Shown: piece after piece, positions 7,478 to 17,416 of the stretch
Numbering within the stretch: the stretch's first letter is position 1
How the letters are laid out: each line of letters starts with the position of its first letter
Translations under genes and position numbers: made by a program
The notes under the pieces: generated by a model
What the model was told of the DNA's origin: nothing
The model's database searches: none
The model's input: only the letters and a program-made list of their open reading frames with translations
Origin: Bacteroidia bacterium
GTDB lineage: Bacteria > Bacteroidota > Bacteroidia > Flavobacteriales > Flavobacteriaceae
NCBI GenBank assembly: GCA_030427735.1
Contig: JAUIBP010000005.1
Location: forward strand, 186,001 to 250,000
DNA length: 64,000 nucleotides
Direction: 5' to 3'

Positions 7478-8440
7478 ATGCAATATCTATATATATTACA
7501 ACGTAAACCAGCACTATTTGTTTTGTTATTATCTTTTTTAGGACTTGCGTCTTGCGGAAGTTCTCAAGATTATGCGCAAAGCAATAGCGATGGTATTTAC
7601 GGCACACCAAACCAAGTTATTGTTCAACACAATCCAGACAATACAAACGACAATTCTTATTACACCACGTATTTTAAAGAGAAGTCTAACGAATACGATT
7701 TATACAACCAACAAGTACAAGATTCTGTTTTTACAGATATAGACTCGTATTCCAGCAATTCGTATACTGCAATTAATAACGACGAAAATAGTTATAGTGG
7801 TAATGGCGGCTGGGGTACACAAAACGAAAGTGTTACCGTAAACATCTACAACGACCCATTTATGTATGGCGGTGGTTGGGGATACCCATATTATGGCTGG
7901 GGCTGGGGTTATCCTGCCTACGGTTGGGGTTGGGGCTGGGGCTTCGGTTGGGGTGGTGGTTTTTATAACCCATACTTCCCTCCTTACTACGGCGGTGGCT
8001 GGTATGGTGGTTGGGGCTACCCAGGATATTGGGGAGGCCACAGACCTCCTGCATATTATGGCAATCGCATGTATTCGCGTAGAGGTTTGGCTTACAACAC
8101 ATCTAACCGTTACTTAAACACGAATAGAAGATATAGTTCTGAAGCTTCTACGAGATATCAGAATTTCACAAGAAATAATTCATCGCGTGCCAATAACGCA
8201 AGAACTTCTAATGCAACAAGAAATTACAATACTAACAGATCTACTAGAAATTATAATACCAATACAAACAGAAGAACACAATCTATAAACCCTACAAAAT
8301 CTAATAACACTAACAGGTCTTATAACAGTACCCGTTCGTCTAGTAACAGAAGCTACTCTACACCTCGATCGTCTGGAAGTATGAGATCTGGCGGAAGTAT
8401 GGGTTCTGGAGGCAGTATGAGATCGTCTAGAGGTAGATAA
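7478..8440 (+). CDS. Lipoprotein with Gly/Trp/Tyr-rich low-complexity region
   Basis: A lipoprotein signal peptide is visible after the chosen start (ALFVLLLSFLGLASCGSS, with the lipobox Cys near residue 25). The mature protein has an acidic/Asn-rich front, then about 70 residues near 130-200 made almost only of Gly, Trp, Tyr and Pro (GWGWGYPAYGWGWGWGFGW), then a long Asn/Ser/Arg/Thr-rich tail ending in repeats of SMRSGGSMGSGGSMRSSRGR. Such proteins are common in Flavobacteriaceae and often carry the misleading name vitellogenin. Function is unknown; a disordered, arginine-rich surface protein is a reasonable reading. The longer open frame from 7337 overlaps proS and is rejected. It is followed by the FadL-type gene 22 bp downstream. 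Confidence 0.8.
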   Translation: MQYLYILQRKPALFVLLLSFLGLASCGSSQDYAQSNSDGIYGTPNQVIVQHNPDNTNDNSYYTTYFKEKSNEYDLYNQQVQDSVFTDIDSYSSNSYTAINNDENSYSGNGGWGTQNESVTVNIYNDPFMYGGGWGYPYYGWGWGYPAYGWGWGWGFGWGGGFYNPYFPPYYGGGWYGGWGYPGYWGGHRPPAYYGNRMYSRRGLAYNTSNRYLNTNRRYSSEASTRYQNFTRNNSSRANNARTSNATRNYNTNRSTRNYNTNTNRRTQSINPTKSNNTNRSYNSTRSSSNRSYSTPRSSGSMRSGGSMGSGGSMRSSRGR

Positions 8441-8462
8441 TTAAAGCACTTTTCCTTATAAA

Positions 8463-9986
8463 ATGAAATTAAAAACATTAGCTTTTTACATCGCAGGCAT
8501 ATTTTGTATGCCTGCTTTTTATGCACAAAACATAACCGATGCCGTAAGGTACTCGGCAGATAATATTGAAGGTACAGCACGGTATCGCGCACTAAGTGGC
8601 GCATTTACAGCTTTAGGAGGCGATTTATCTGCTAGTAGCCTGAACCCAGCTGGTTCAGCCATTTTTAATAGTACATATACCTCGTTTAGCCTTTCGAGTT
8701 TGAACACAAAAAACAAAACAGATTATTTCAATAATCATAATTCTAACTCCAATTCCAATACAGAGTTTACACAAATAGGTGCTGCATTTGTTTTTTACAG
8801 CCCAAACACCACCAATAATTTCAATAAATTCTCGTTTGGTATTTCCTATGATAAAACTCAAGATTTCACTAACGATTGGACCGTTAACGGAATTAATACA
8901 AACTCTATAGATAGTTATTTTTTAGCTAATGCCCAAGGACTTCGGTTAGACGAAATTTCTGCAAGAAGTAACGAAACAATTACACAAGCCTATTCCGAAA
9001 TTGGTAGAATTTACGGTACAAGACATCAACAAGCCTTTTTGGGGTACCAATCGTATATTTTAGAACCAATGGAAGATGTAGATGAGAACACCGAGTACAC
9101 CTCGAATATCGCTCCAGGCACATTCAATCAACAATATGCTTATGCAGCTACAGGCTACAATGGTAAGATTGCCGTTAATTTTGCTAGCGAGGTTAACAGC
9201 AAATTATATTTAGGAGTCAATTTAAACACCCATTTTATAAGCTACGACAAATACACCTATTTAAACGAAAGAAACAGCAATACAAACACGCTAGTTAACC
9301 ATGTTATATTCGAAAATACATTATCTACTATCGGTGGCGGTTTCTCGTTTCAACTTGGCGGAATTTACAAAGCTACGGAAAATTTAAGGCTAGGACTTAC
9401 TTATAATTCGCCTACTTGGTACACCATTAGCGAAGAAACTACACAAGGAGTTACAACTGTTAGAAACGAAAATAGTACTGCAGTAACCCAAATTGTAGAA
9501 CCAAGAGTTGCCAATATTTACCCTGATTACAAACTGCAAACACCAGGGAAAATTAATGCTGGCATAGCTTATATTTTTGGGTACTCTGGGCTTATTAGTC
9601 TTGATTATTCTTATAAAGATTACAGTAACGCGAAGTTTAAACCTACCAACGACATCTATTTCTCTGAACAAAACAACATTATAAACAACAACTTAAAAGG
9701 AGCTTCAGCCATTGCCATTGGCGGAGAATACCGATTAAAACAATTAAGTTTAAGAGGCGGTTACAGGTTTGAAGAAAGTCCGTATAAAAACGGAAATACC
9801 ATCGGCGATTTATCGGGGTATTCTGTTGGTTTGGGTTACAGTTTTGGCGTTACTAAAATCGACATCACTTTCGATCAGTCCCAACGCGATAATAATTATC
9901 AACTATACAGCGTAGGCTTAACCGATACCGCTTCAATACAAACACGAAATTCTAACGTAACTTGCTCTTTAAGTTTCGCTTTATAA
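8463..9986 (+). CDS. Outer-membrane transport protein, OmpP1/FadL/TodX family
   Basis: The 507-residue protein has a signal peptide (MKLKTLAFYIAGIFCMPAFYAQ) and the N-terminal plug-like sequence of FadL porins, ALSGAFTALGGDLSASSLNPAG, followed by many amphipathic strands and a C-terminal SYKDY/GLGYSFGVTKIDITF barrel end. The family moves hydrophobic compounds such as long-chain fatty acids across the outer membrane. In flavobacteria it is sometimes mislabelled hemin receptor. It sits 22 bp after the Gly/Trp/Tyr-rich lipoprotein, probably in one operon, so the two may act together at the outer membrane. Confidence 0.85.
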   Translation: MKLKTLAFYIAGIFCMPAFYAQNITDAVRYSADNIEGTARYRALSGAFTALGGDLSASSLNPAGSAIFNSTYTSFSLSSLNTKNKTDYFNNHNSNSNSNTEFTQIGAAFVFYSPNTTNNFNKFSFGISYDKTQDFTNDWTVNGINTNSIDSYFLANAQGLRLDEISARSNETITQAYSEIGRIYGTRHQQAFLGYQSYILEPMEDVDENTEYTSNIAPGTFNQQYAYAATGYNGKIAVNFASEVNSKLYLGVNLNTHFISYDKYTYLNERNSNTNTLVNHVIFENTLSTIGGGFSFQLGGIYKATENLRLGLTYNSPTWYTISEETTQGVTTVRNENSTAVTQIVEPRVANIYPDYKLQTPGKINAGIAYIFGYSGLISLDYSYKDYSNAKFKPTNDIYFSEQNNIINNNLKGASAIAIGGEYRLKQLSLRGGYRFEESPYKNGNTIGDLSGYSVGLGYSFGVTKIDITFDQSQRDNNYQLYSVGLTDTASIQTRNSNVTCSLSFAL

Positions 9987-10081
9987 AATAACAGCTTTTG
10001 CATCAACACCATTAAAAAGACGCTTCATTCACCTATCCTGTAAATGTTTAACAATTCAGACCTATTCAATAGGGAATTACT

Positions 10082-10089
10082 TATCTTTG
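10082..10089 (+). promoter_or_regulatory. -7 element of folE
   Basis: TATCTTTG is an exact TAnnTTTG match 29 nt before the ATG at 10119. No TTG is seen at the ideal -33 position. Confidence 0.45.
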
Positions 10090-10118
10090 CAGATTAATAC
10101 AGAATTATTTTTTTGATA

Positions 10119-10796
10119 ATGAAATTGGATAATAAATTAGAAGAATTTGAATCTTTAGGCGACGACCACATTGGCACTTCGGCAGATACACCAATGCGAG
10201 ACGATGCTTTTAAACTTTCTAACGAAGAAAAAATCGAAATCATAAAAGACGACGTACGACATATTATGGAAACCTTAGGCCTAGATCTTACAGACGACAG
10301 CCTTAAAGGAACGCCTAATCGCGTGGCTAAAATGTTTGTAAAAGAAATTTTTGGAGGTTTAGACCCTAGCAGAAAACCTAGCGCTTCAACTTTCGACAAT
10401 AAATACAAATACGGCGAAATGTTAGTCGAAAAAAACATTACCGTATATTCTACCTGCGAACACCACCTTTTACCTATTGTTGGTCGTGCACACGTAGCTT
10501 ACATTTCTAACGGCAATGTTGTTGGTTTATCTAAAATGAATCGTATTGTAGATTACTACGCCAAGCGTCCGCAAGTACAAGAACGCCTAACAATACAAAT
10601 CGTTAAAGAATTACAAGAAGTACTAAACACAGAAGATGTAGCTTGTGTAATAGATGCTAAACATTTGTGCGTTAACTCCAGAGGTATACGAGACATCGAG
10701 AGCAGCACAGTAACATCGGAATTTGGTGGTAAATTTAAAGATGCCGAAACCCGTAAAGAATTCTTAAATTATATTAATTTAGACACTCAATTTTAA
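10119..10796 (+). CDS. folE: GTP cyclohydrolase I
   Basis: The enzyme converts GTP to 7,8-dihydroneopterin triphosphate, the entry to folate and other pterins. From the ATG at 10119 the protein has 225 residues. Zinc ligands are visible in STCEHHLLP (Cys113, His115/116) and KHLCVNSRG (His182, Cys184). GTPNRVAKMF and KMNRIVDYYAKRPQVQERLT are family hallmarks. An in-frame TTG at 10113 would add only two residues and is unlikely. It is followed 12 bp later by cysS, so the two are likely co-transcribed. Confidence 0.96.
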   Translation: MKLDNKLEEFESLGDDHIGTSADTPMRDDAFKLSNEEKIEIIKDDVRHIMETLGLDLTDDSLKGTPNRVAKMFVKEIFGGLDPSRKPSASTFDNKYKYGEMLVEKNITVYSTCEHHLLPIVGRAHVAYISNGNVVGLSKMNRIVDYYAKRPQVQERLTIQIVKELQEVLNTEDVACVIDAKHLCVNSRGIRDIESSTVTSEFGGKFKDAETRKEFLNYINLDTQF

Positions 10797-10808
10797 ATTA
10801 CAAGCATC

Positions 10809-12293
10809 ATGCCGCAGCTGTACAAGCAACAAAGCATTAAAATTTACAATTCACTTTCCGGGCAAAAAGAAGCTTTTACACCCATAAACGACGGTTACGT
10901 TGGCATGTATGTTTGCGGCCCAACGGTTTATAGCAATGTGCATTTAGGAAATGTAAGAACCTTTATGTCTTTCGATACTATTTTTAGGTACCTTAAACAT
11001 TTAGGTTACAAAGTACGCTATGTACGTAATATTACAGATGCGGGACATTTAGAAAACGATGCCGATGAAGGCGAAGACCGCATTGCAAAAAAAGCGCGTT
11101 TAGAGCAAATAGAACCTATGGAAGTCGTACAACGTTACACTGTAGATTTTCATAATATTTTAAATAAGTTCAATTTTTTACCGCCAAGCATAGAACCTAC
11201 TGCTACCGGACACATTATTGAACAAATAGAACTCATTAAAACCATAATAGACAACGGTTTTGCTTACGAAGTAAATGGCTCTGTGTATTTTGATGTTTTA
11301 AAGTTTAACAAAACCAACAATTACGGGAAGCTAAGCAAACGTAATGTAGAAGACTTAATACACAACACCCGAGAATTAGACGGACAGAGCGATAAAAAAA
11401 ATCCGCAAGATTTTGCGCTTTGGAAAAAAGCCGAACCTCAACACATTATGCGTTGGCCATCGCCTTGGAGCGACGGTTTTCCTGGTTGGCATTTAGAGTG
11501 TACAGCCATGAGCACAAAATATTTGGGCGAACATTTTGATATACACGGTGGCGGAATGGATTTAAAATTCCCGCACCACGAATGCGAAATCGCGCAGGCA
11601 GAAGCTTGCAACCACCAATCGCCAGTTAACTATTGGATGCACGCCAATATGTTAATTATGAATGGTAAAAAAATGGCCAAGTCTACGGGTAATTTTATTC
11701 TTCCCGAAGAAATATTTACAGGAGATAATCCGCATATCACACAAGCTTACAGTGCTGGCGTTGCAAGATTTTTTATGCTACAAGCCCACTACAGAAGCGT
11801 TTTAGACTTTACCAATAACGGTTTATTGGCAAGCGAAAAAGGGTTTAATCGTCTTATGGATGCTATTGCAGATTTAGACAACTTAAAAACCAACGAAACA
11901 TCGTCTGTTAACATTACCGATTGGAAACAAAAGTGTTACGACGCCATGAACGACGATTTTAACACGCCTATTTTAATTGCAAATTTATTCGAGGCTGTTA
12001 AAGTCATCAATCAAATAAAAGACAATAAAGCTACTATTTCTAAAACGGATTTAGATCTACTTAAAACCACAATAAACACATTTACTTTTGACGTTTTAGG
12101 TTTGGTATCTGGCAGTGCAAATGAAGCAGGAGAAGGCAAACTATCTGGAGCTGTAGAATTATTAATACAACTCCGCCAAGAAGCTAGAGCCAACAAAGAC
12201 TTTGCATTATCTGATAAAATTAGAGACGAACTTGCCGCTGTTGGCATTCAATTAAACGACGGTAAAGACGGCACTACTTTTTCTACAAACTAA
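10809..12293 (+). CDS. cysS: Cysteinyl-tRNA synthetase
   Basis: The 494-residue class I synthetase shows CGPTVY (Cys36, zinc ligand) and the HIGH-type motif HLGN at 45-48, [10 protein letters not shown] and [11 protein letters not shown] for zinc and cysteine recognition, and KMAKSTGNF (near 290) as the KMSKS loop. A C-terminal helical anticodon-binding part follows. Length is normal. It lies 12 bp after folE and ends at a clear terminator hairpin that abuts yidD. Confidence 0.97.
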   Translation: MPQLYKQQSIKIYNSLSGQKEAFTPINDGYVGMYVCGPTVYSNVHLGNVRTFMSFDTIFRYLKHLGYKVRYVRNITDAGHLENDADEGEDRIAKKARLEQIEPMEVVQRYTVDFHNILNKFNFLPPSIEPTATGHIIEQIELIKTIIDNGFAYEVNGSVYFDVLKFNKTNNYGKLSKRNVEDLIHNTRELDGQSDKKNPQDFALWKKAEPQHIMRWPSPWSDGFPGWHLECTAMSTKYLGEHFDIHGGGMDLKFPHHECEIAQAEACNHQSPVNYWMHANMLIMNGKKMAKSTGNFILPEEIFTGDNPHITQAYSAGVARFFMLQAHYRSVLDFTNNGLLASEKGFNRLMDAIADLDNLKTNETSSVNITDWKQKCYDAMNDDFNTPILIANLFEAVKVINQIKDNKATISKTDLDLLKTTINTFTFDVLGLVSGSANEAGEGKLSGAVELLIQLRQEARANKDFALSDKIRDELAAVGIQLNDGKDGTTFSTN

Positions 12294-12309
12294 ACAATAA
12301 TAATACACA

Positions 12310-12340
12310 ACGGACAAGCAAAACACTTGTCCGTTTTTTT
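12310..12340 (+). terminator. Intrinsic terminator after cysS, abutting yidD
   Basis: A 9-bp stem ACGGACAAG (12310-12318) / CTTGTCCGT (12326-12334) is followed by seven more T residues. The run ends only 4 nt before the yidD ATG, so it can also act as a leader structure for yidD. Confidence 0.8.
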
Positions 12341-12344
12341 TGCC

Positions 12345-12566
12345 ATGAAACGTATTTTAATCGCACCCTTTTTATTCATTATCAAAATATATCAAACGGC
12401 GATATCTCCCCTATTTCCTGCTTCGTGCAGATATGCGCCAACATGCTCGCAATACACCAAAGAAGCATTATTAAAGCATGGATTATTTAAAGGTGGATGG
12501 CTTGGTATTAAACGCATTTTAAGCTGTCACCCTTGGGGAGGCTCTGGTTACGACCCTGTACCTTAA
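12345..12566 (+). CDS. yidD: Membrane protein insertion efficiency factor YidD
   Basis: The 73-residue protein has the YidD pattern: an N-terminal amphipathic helix ([21 protein letters not shown]), the cysteine-containing core [44 protein letters not shown]. The family assists YidC-dependent insertion of inner-membrane proteins. The start is ambiguous. ATG 12345 gives the standard length, while an in-frame TTG at 12327 lies inside the terminator stem. It may depend on read-through from cysS. Confidence 0.93.
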   Translation: MKRILIAPFLFIIKIYQTAISPLFPASCRYAPTCSQYTKEALLKHGLFKGGWLGIKRILSCHPWGGSGYDPVP

Positions 12567-12596
12567 AAATTAAGATGTGTTAACAGCCTAAACTTT

Positions 12597-12625
12597 TTGT
12601 ATACCTAATCAAATGTCTATATTTA
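12597..12625 (+). promoter_or_regulatory. Promoter of lgt
   Basis: TTG (12597-12599), 18 bp, then TATATTTA (12618-12625), which is one base off TAnnTTTG. The ATG is 20 nt further on. Confidence 0.45.
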
Positions 12626-12645
12626 CGCATTGAAAAAATAAATCT

Positions 12646-13572
12646 ATGCACGTTTTAAAATTCGATTGGAATCCGACCACAGGAATTGATATTATTGGAA
12701 ATTTTCAGCTTCATTTTTACAGTTTAATGTGGGTAACCGCCTTTTTATTGGGTTTTTACGTTATGAAGCGTATTTACGAAAAAGAACACGTATCGTTAGA
12801 GTATTTAGATCCGCTTTTTATTTACACAGTATTAGCAACCATGATAGGTGCTCGTTTAGGACATGTATTTTTTTACCAGCCAGAATTAATACAACAAGAC
12901 TTTTTAAGCATCTTTTTACCAATTCGCACCAAACCAGAACTTGAATTCACAGGTTTTCAAGGATTGGCAAGTCATGGTGCCGCTATTGGCATAATTATAG
13001 GCATGTATTTATACCGACGTAAATACAAGTACAAATCGCTTATCTGGATTTTAGATCGTATAGTTATTCCGGTATCTTTAGGTGCTATTTTTATTAGAAT
13101 TGGAAATTTCATCAACTCAGAAATTATAGGAAAAGTTACAGATTCTAATCTGGGTGTACGCTTTATTCAAGACGAATACAGCAAGCGAGAGGCCGTACAA
13201 TTAACAGGCATAAAAAACCCAAAGGACGCTTATAACGCCATTGCCAACAATCCGCAGTTTCAAAATTTATTAGATGCTGTTCCTTACAGACATGCGGCTC
13301 AATTATACGAATCGGCCTGTTATCTTGTCGTGTTTATTATACTATCGACATTATATAGCAAAACAACTAAAAAAGACAATCCTGGCTTTTTGTTTGGGCT
13401 GTTTCTAGTGCTCCTTTGGACTATTAGATTTTTTGTAGAGTTTGTTAAAGAAGCCCAAGTAGACGATCGTGCCTCGTGGGCACTTAACACAGGACAATGG
13501 TTAAGCATTCCATTTATATTGATAGGCTTATATTTTATGTTTATTTACAAAGGGAAAGAAAAGTTAGCCTAA
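12646..13572 (+). CDS. lgt: Prolipoprotein diacylglyceryl transferase
   Basis: This inner-membrane enzyme transfers diacylglycerol to the lipobox cysteine of prelipoproteins. The 308-residue protein has about seven hydrophobic segments and the key motifs GARLGHVFFY, GLASHGAAIG, RIGNFINSEIIG (the Lgt signature) and HAAQLYES. A middle insertion of about 40 residues (near 175-215, KREAVQLTGIKNPKDAY...) is typical of the Bacteroidota form. The next gene is itself a lipoprotein 20 bp downstream, so the pair probably forms an operon. Confidence 0.95.
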   Translation: MHVLKFDWNPTTGIDIIGNFQLHFYSLMWVTAFLLGFYVMKRIYEKEHVSLEYLDPLFIYTVLATMIGARLGHVFFYQPELIQQDFLSIFLPIRTKPELEFTGFQGLASHGAAIGIIIGMYLYRRKYKYKSLIWILDRIVIPVSLGAIFIRIGNFINSEIIGKVTDSNLGVRFIQDEYSKREAVQLTGIKNPKDAYNAIANNPQFQNLLDAVPYRHAAQLYESACYLVVFIILSTLYSKTTKKDNPGFLFGLFLVLLWTIRFFVEFVKEAQVDDRASWALNTGQWLSIPFILIGLYFMFIYKGKEKLA

Positions 13573-13592
13573 TCTTTAGTAACTTGTGTAGC

Positions 13593-14102
13593 ATGAAAAC
13601 AAAAACACTTACAAACACCTTTTTAACTTCGGCCGTTATAAGTGTGTTATGTTGCGCTAGTTGTAAAGAAACTTCTAAATCTGCCCCTATTAAACCGGTA
13701 GAAGTGCATTTTACCAAAGAAGCAGAACTATCTATTTTTAAAGCGAAAACCGATTCGGTAATACAAACTTTAGACATAGAAATTGCCGATACCGATTACG
13801 ACAGAGAAACTGGCTTAATGTACAGAACGAGTATGCTGGATAGTCAAGGTATGCTTTTTGTTTTTCCTGACGAAACGCGCCGTTCGTTTTACATGAAAAA
13901 CACCCAATTTGCATTAGATTTAATTTACATTAAAGCTGACAGGACTATAGATAGTTTTCAAAAATACGCGAAACCTATGGATGAAGCCTCGTTACTTTCT
14001 GAAGGTGGCGCGATGTATGTGTTGGAAGTAAATGCCGGACTTTCGGATGCATGGAATTTAAAAGCAGGCGATTCTATTTCGTTTTCAGAATTCAACAATT
14101 AA
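13593..14102 (+). CDS. DUF192 family lipoprotein
   Basis: From the ATG at 13593 the protein has 169 residues with a lipobox-like signal (VISVLCCASCKETS). The rest is a DUF192 domain: IEIADTDYDRETGLMYRTSM, GMLFVFPDE, RSFYMKNTQFALDLIYI and MYVLEVNAG, which are the conserved blocks of this family. Its biochemical role is not known. A longer open frame from 13497 overlaps lgt and lacks a signal peptide at its start, so it is rejected. It likely shares the lgt promoter. Confidence 0.85.
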   Translation: MKTKTLTNTFLTSAVISVLCCASCKETSKSAPIKPVEVHFTKEAELSIFKAKTDSVIQTLDIEIADTDYDRETGLMYRTSMLDSQGMLFVFPDETRRSFYMKNTQFALDLIYIKADRTIDSFQKYAKPMDEASLLSEGGAMYVLEVNAGLSDAWNLKAGDSISFSEFNN

Positions 14103-14259
14103 ATTGCAAAATATCGCCTAGAGGGACTTGACAAACTACTAGGCATAAAAATTGAATTTCCGTCAATCTAAACTTATTTAACTTCATCGATTCTTCAATT
14201 TCAAATTCTCATAATTATTGATTTTCAACTTTATGAAACTCTGAATAAATTCTAAAATG

Positions 14260-14295
14260 ACAGACTACTTTACTTTTTAAACAGTCTGTTTCATT
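14260..14295 (+). terminator. Possible terminator after the lgt-DUF192 unit
   Basis: A 7-bp stem ACAGACT (14260-14266) / AGTCTGT (14283-14289) is followed by TTTCATT. The stem is moderate and 157 bp from the stop codon, so this is tentative. The rest of 14103-14326 holds no gene that I can see. Confidence 0.35.
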
Positions 14296-14320
14296 TATTA
14301 AATCCTAAAAAAATCAACTA

Positions 14321-14359
14321 TAAAAAAACCCCATCAAAAGATATGCTTTTGATGGGGTT
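14321..14359 (-). terminator. Intrinsic terminator of secDF
   Basis: A perfect 14-bp stem AACCCCATCAAAAG (14327-14340) / CTTTTGATGGGGTT (14346-14359) with a 5-nt loop. On the minus strand it is followed by a run of T residues. Confidence 0.9.
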
Positions 14360-14382
14360 AATTATTTTAAAGCGATTAAACC

Positions 14383-17352
14383 TTAAGCTACAGGAACTTC
14401 TTCTGCGCTAGTGTTTAATTTCTTCTTCTTTTCAGATCTATCTAAACTATCGTACATAATAGGTGTTGCAATAAATAATGACGAGTAGGTACCTACAATT
14501 ACACCAACTATTAAGGCAAACATAAATCCTCTAATAGAGTCGCCTCCAAAAATGAAAATGGCCAATAACACCACTAAAGTTGTTAACGAGGTATTTAAGG
14601 TTCTACTGAGTGTACTGCTTAAAGATACGTTTACAACTTTATTTAAGTTCCATCCTGTATGCTCGTGGAAATACTCACGAATTCTATCGAATACAACCAC
14701 TGTATCGTTTAACGAGTAACCAATTACAGTTAAGATAGCCGCAATGAAAGCCTGATCGATTTCCATGTTAAATGGCATAAACTTGTACGTTAAAGAGAAT
14801 ACCCCTAAAACGATAATAACATCGTGGAATACCGCAGCAACAGCACCTAAAGAGTATTGCCATTTTTTGAAACGGAATAAGATGTATAAGAACACTACAA
14901 TTAAAGATCCTAATACTGCCCAGAACGATTCTTTCTTAATGTCGTCTGCAATAGTTGGACTTACTTTGTAAGATTTCATTAACCCTACTGTTTTATGAGC
15001 ATCATCGCTGATAAATTCATCGTAAGAAATACCTTCTAAATGCGGTTGTAACGTATTGTAAAGTGATTGTCTTATTTCTTCATCTACTTCGGCACTCGTT
15101 TCGTTTACTTTATACTTTGTAGTAATTTTTACTTGGTTAGCATTACCAAAAGTTTTAGCATCGGCGCTACCAAAAGCTTCAGATAAACTTGGCACTAATT
15201 CTGATGGACTTACAGCTTGCGAGAAACGTACTTGATAATTTCTACCTCCTACAAAATCTACACCTTGATCTAATCCGTTTGTTAATAAAGATCCAATACT
15301 AATTACTAATAAAGTACCCGATATAATGTAAGCTACTTTACGCTTTTTAAGGAATTCTATATTAATATTTCTAAATAAATTTTTAGTAATACCTGTAGAG
15401 AAATTTAACTGACCGCCTCTGTTTACATACCAGTCTATTAATAATCTTGTTATAAAAATAGCAGTAAATAACGACGTTACAATACCTATTAATAAAGTAG
15501 TTGCAAAACCTTTAATTGGTCCTGTACCAAAAACAAATAATATAATAGCCGTTAAACCTGTTGTAATGTTAGCATCTAAAATTGAAGATAAAGCGTTGCT
15601 AAAACCATCTTGGATAGCTTCTCGCTGCCCTTTACCGTTACCAATCTCTTCACGAATACGCTCGTAAATCAGTACGTTCGCATCTACCGACATACCAATT
15701 GTTAATACAATACCGGCAATACCAGGTAAAGTTAATACGGCTCCTAAACCAGATAGTACTCCAAAAATTAAAACAATGTTTAAAAGCATTGCTATGTCTG
15801 CAAAAGCACCTGCTTTACCATAATAGAAAACCATCCATAATAATACTAAGGCTAATGCGATAAGGAACGATATTTTACCACTATCTATAGCTTCTTGACC
15901 TAAAGAAGGCCCAACAACTTCACTCTGGATAATATCAGCCGAAGCTGGTAATTTACCCGCACGTAAAACGTTAGCTAAATCTACCGCTTCGTTTAAAGTA
16001 AAGTTTCCTGAAATTTCTGAGCTACCACCGGCAATAGGACCAGTATGCACTCCTGGAGCTGAATACACAATGTCATCTAAAGCGATGGCAATTTGGCTCC
16101 CTTGCGAATACGCTTTACTTGTCATTTCTTCCCAAATCTTAGCACCTTTACCATTCATTTGCATAGATACTGCTGGCTTACCTAATTGATCGTATTGTTG
16201 GGTAGCATTAGTAATAACAGCTCCACTTAAAGGTGGAACATTCTCTCTGTTACCAATTAAAGCGTATAAGTCTACCAACTCGCTGTTTTTTTCTGGCATA
16301 CCAAATGCAAACTTAGCATAACGCTGCTCTGCTGGTAATAATGCTCTTACCGACGGACGGTTTAAATAATCTAAAACAGTTTGTTTGTCTTGCTCGCGGA
16401 ATTTTGCAATTACAGGACCTCCTTGGTATCCTTGCCCAGCAATTAAATCTAATAACGGGTTTGCAGCAACGCTCGTAGAGTCTGTTTCTGCTTCACCTAA
16501 TAACTCATCAATTTGAGAATCGCTATCTGCGTTTTCTGCATCGGCTACTTCGGTAGTATCAGTATCAGCTTTTACTTCTTCCTTCAACACATTATTAGCC
16601 TGAACAATAAAAGGAATCATTTGCTCTCCTTTGTAAGCATCCCAGAATTCTAACTGAGCTGTACTTTGTAATAATTTTTTAGCACGCTCTACGTCTTTTA
16701 CACCTGGTAATTCCACTAAAATACGACCAGACTCTCCTAAACGCTGAATGTTTGGCGATGTTACCCCAAACTCATCAATACGCTTACGTAATACTTCGAA
16801 AGCAGAAACGATAGACTCGTCTATTTTTCTTGAAATGATAGGCTTTACCTGATCATCGCTCATATCGAAAGTAATTTCTTCGCTTAAGGTTCTGTTCGCA
16901 AAAATGTCTGGTGACGCTAATTTAGTATCACCTTTAATTTTATCGAAAGCAATAAAAAAGTCCTCTAAATATGTATTCTGACTGTTTTTTTGTAATTCTG
17001 AAGCATCGTCTAAAGCCTTGTTGAATACAGGATCGTTAGTGTGGTCTGCCAAACCTTTTAAGATGTCTTTTACAGATACCTGAAGAATAACGTTAATTCC
17101 CCCTTTAAGGTCAAGCCCTAAATTCATCGCCTTATCCTTAACCTCGTTATAGGTGTAATCTGCGATTCCTAAATTAAATACTTTTTCGTTTGCAAGCGAA
17201 TCTAAATACTTGCGTTCTTTAACAGCATCGCCATTAGCAAATTCTTTAGCATTGTTTTCTACACTATTAGCTTTAAATGTAAACGACAATTGATAAATAC
17301 TTACTAATCCAAACAAAATGGCGAATAGTTTTACTAATCCTTTGTTTTGCAT
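14383..17352 (-). CDS. secDF: Protein translocase subunit SecDF (fused)
   Basis: SecDF uses the proton gradient to help complete Sec-dependent export. This 989-residue protein is a SecD-SecF fusion, as usual in Bacteroidota. The SecD part (about 1-670) has an N-terminal membrane helix, LGLDLKGGINVILQV (D1 motif), the periplasmic P1 domain (VLRKRIDEFGVTSPNIQR, LVELPGV), an acidic low-complexity insert near 260-295 (many D/E/S/T), and the SIGMSVDANVLIYERIREE motif. The SecF part (about 675-989) has GLDQGVDFVGGRNYQVRF, VIGYSLNDTVVVFDRIREY and a charged tail. It has its own promoter and terminator. Confidence 0.97.
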   Translation of the reverse strand: MQNKGLVKLFAILFGLVSIYQLSFTFKANSVENNAKEFANGDAVKERKYLDSLANEKVFNLGIADYTYNEVKDKAMNLGLDLKGGINVILQVSVKDILKGLADHTNDPVFNKALDDASELQKNSQNTYLEDFFIAFDKIKGDTKLASPDIFANRTLSEEITFDMSDDQVKPIISRKIDESIVSAFEVLRKRIDEFGVTSPNIQRLGESGRILVELPGVKDVERAKKLLQSTAQLEFWDAYKGEQMIPFIVQANNVLKEEVKADTDTTEVADAENADSDSQIDELLGEAETDSTSVAANPLLDLIAGQGYQGGPVIAKFREQDKQTVLDYLNRPSVRALLPAEQRYAKFAFGMPEKNSELVDLYALIGNRENVPPLSGAVITNATQQYDQLGKPAVSMQMNGKGAKIWEEMTSKAYSQGSQIAIALDDIVYSAPGVHTGPIAGGSSEISGNFTLNEAVDLANVLRAGKLPASADIIQSEVVGPSLGQEAIDSGKISFLIALALVLLWMVFYYGKAGAFADIAMLLNIVLIFGVLSGLGAVLTLPGIAGIVLTIGMSVDANVLIYERIREEIGNGKGQREAIQDGFSNALSSILDANITTGLTAIILFVFGTGPIKGFATTLLIGIVTSLFTAIFITRLLIDWYVNRGGQLNFSTGITKNLFRNINIEFLKKRKVAYIISGTLLVISIGSLLTNGLDQGVDFVGGRNYQVRFSQAVSPSELVPSLSEAFGSADAKTFGNANQVKITTKYKVNETSAEVDEEIRQSLYNTLQPHLEGISYDEFISDDAHKTVGLMKSYKVSPTIADDIKKESFWAVLGSLIVVFLYILFRFKKWQYSLGAVAAVFHDVIIVLGVFSLTYKFMPFNMEIDQAFIAAILTVIGYSLNDTVVVFDRIREYFHEHTGWNLNKVVNVSLSSTLSRTLNTSLTTLVVLLAIFIFGGDSIRGFMFALIVGVIVGTYSSLFIATPIMYDSLDRSEKKKKLNTSAEEVPVA

Positions 17353-17386
17353 TATTTTATATTTTAGTCTAATTTTTTAAATCGGG

Positions 17387-17416
17387 CAAATATAAAATTT
17401 ACCTGTAACTAGACAA
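17387..17416 (-). promoter_or_regulatory. Promoter of secDF
   Basis: On the minus strand there is TTG (17416-17414), 19 bp, then TATATTTG (17394-17387), a full consensus match. The ATG is 34 nt downstream. Confidence 0.65.

Noticed and set aside
7700-8117. Several open frames opposite or overlapping the Gly/Trp-rich region
   Set aside because: They arise from the low-complexity GGT/TGG repeats of the real gene.
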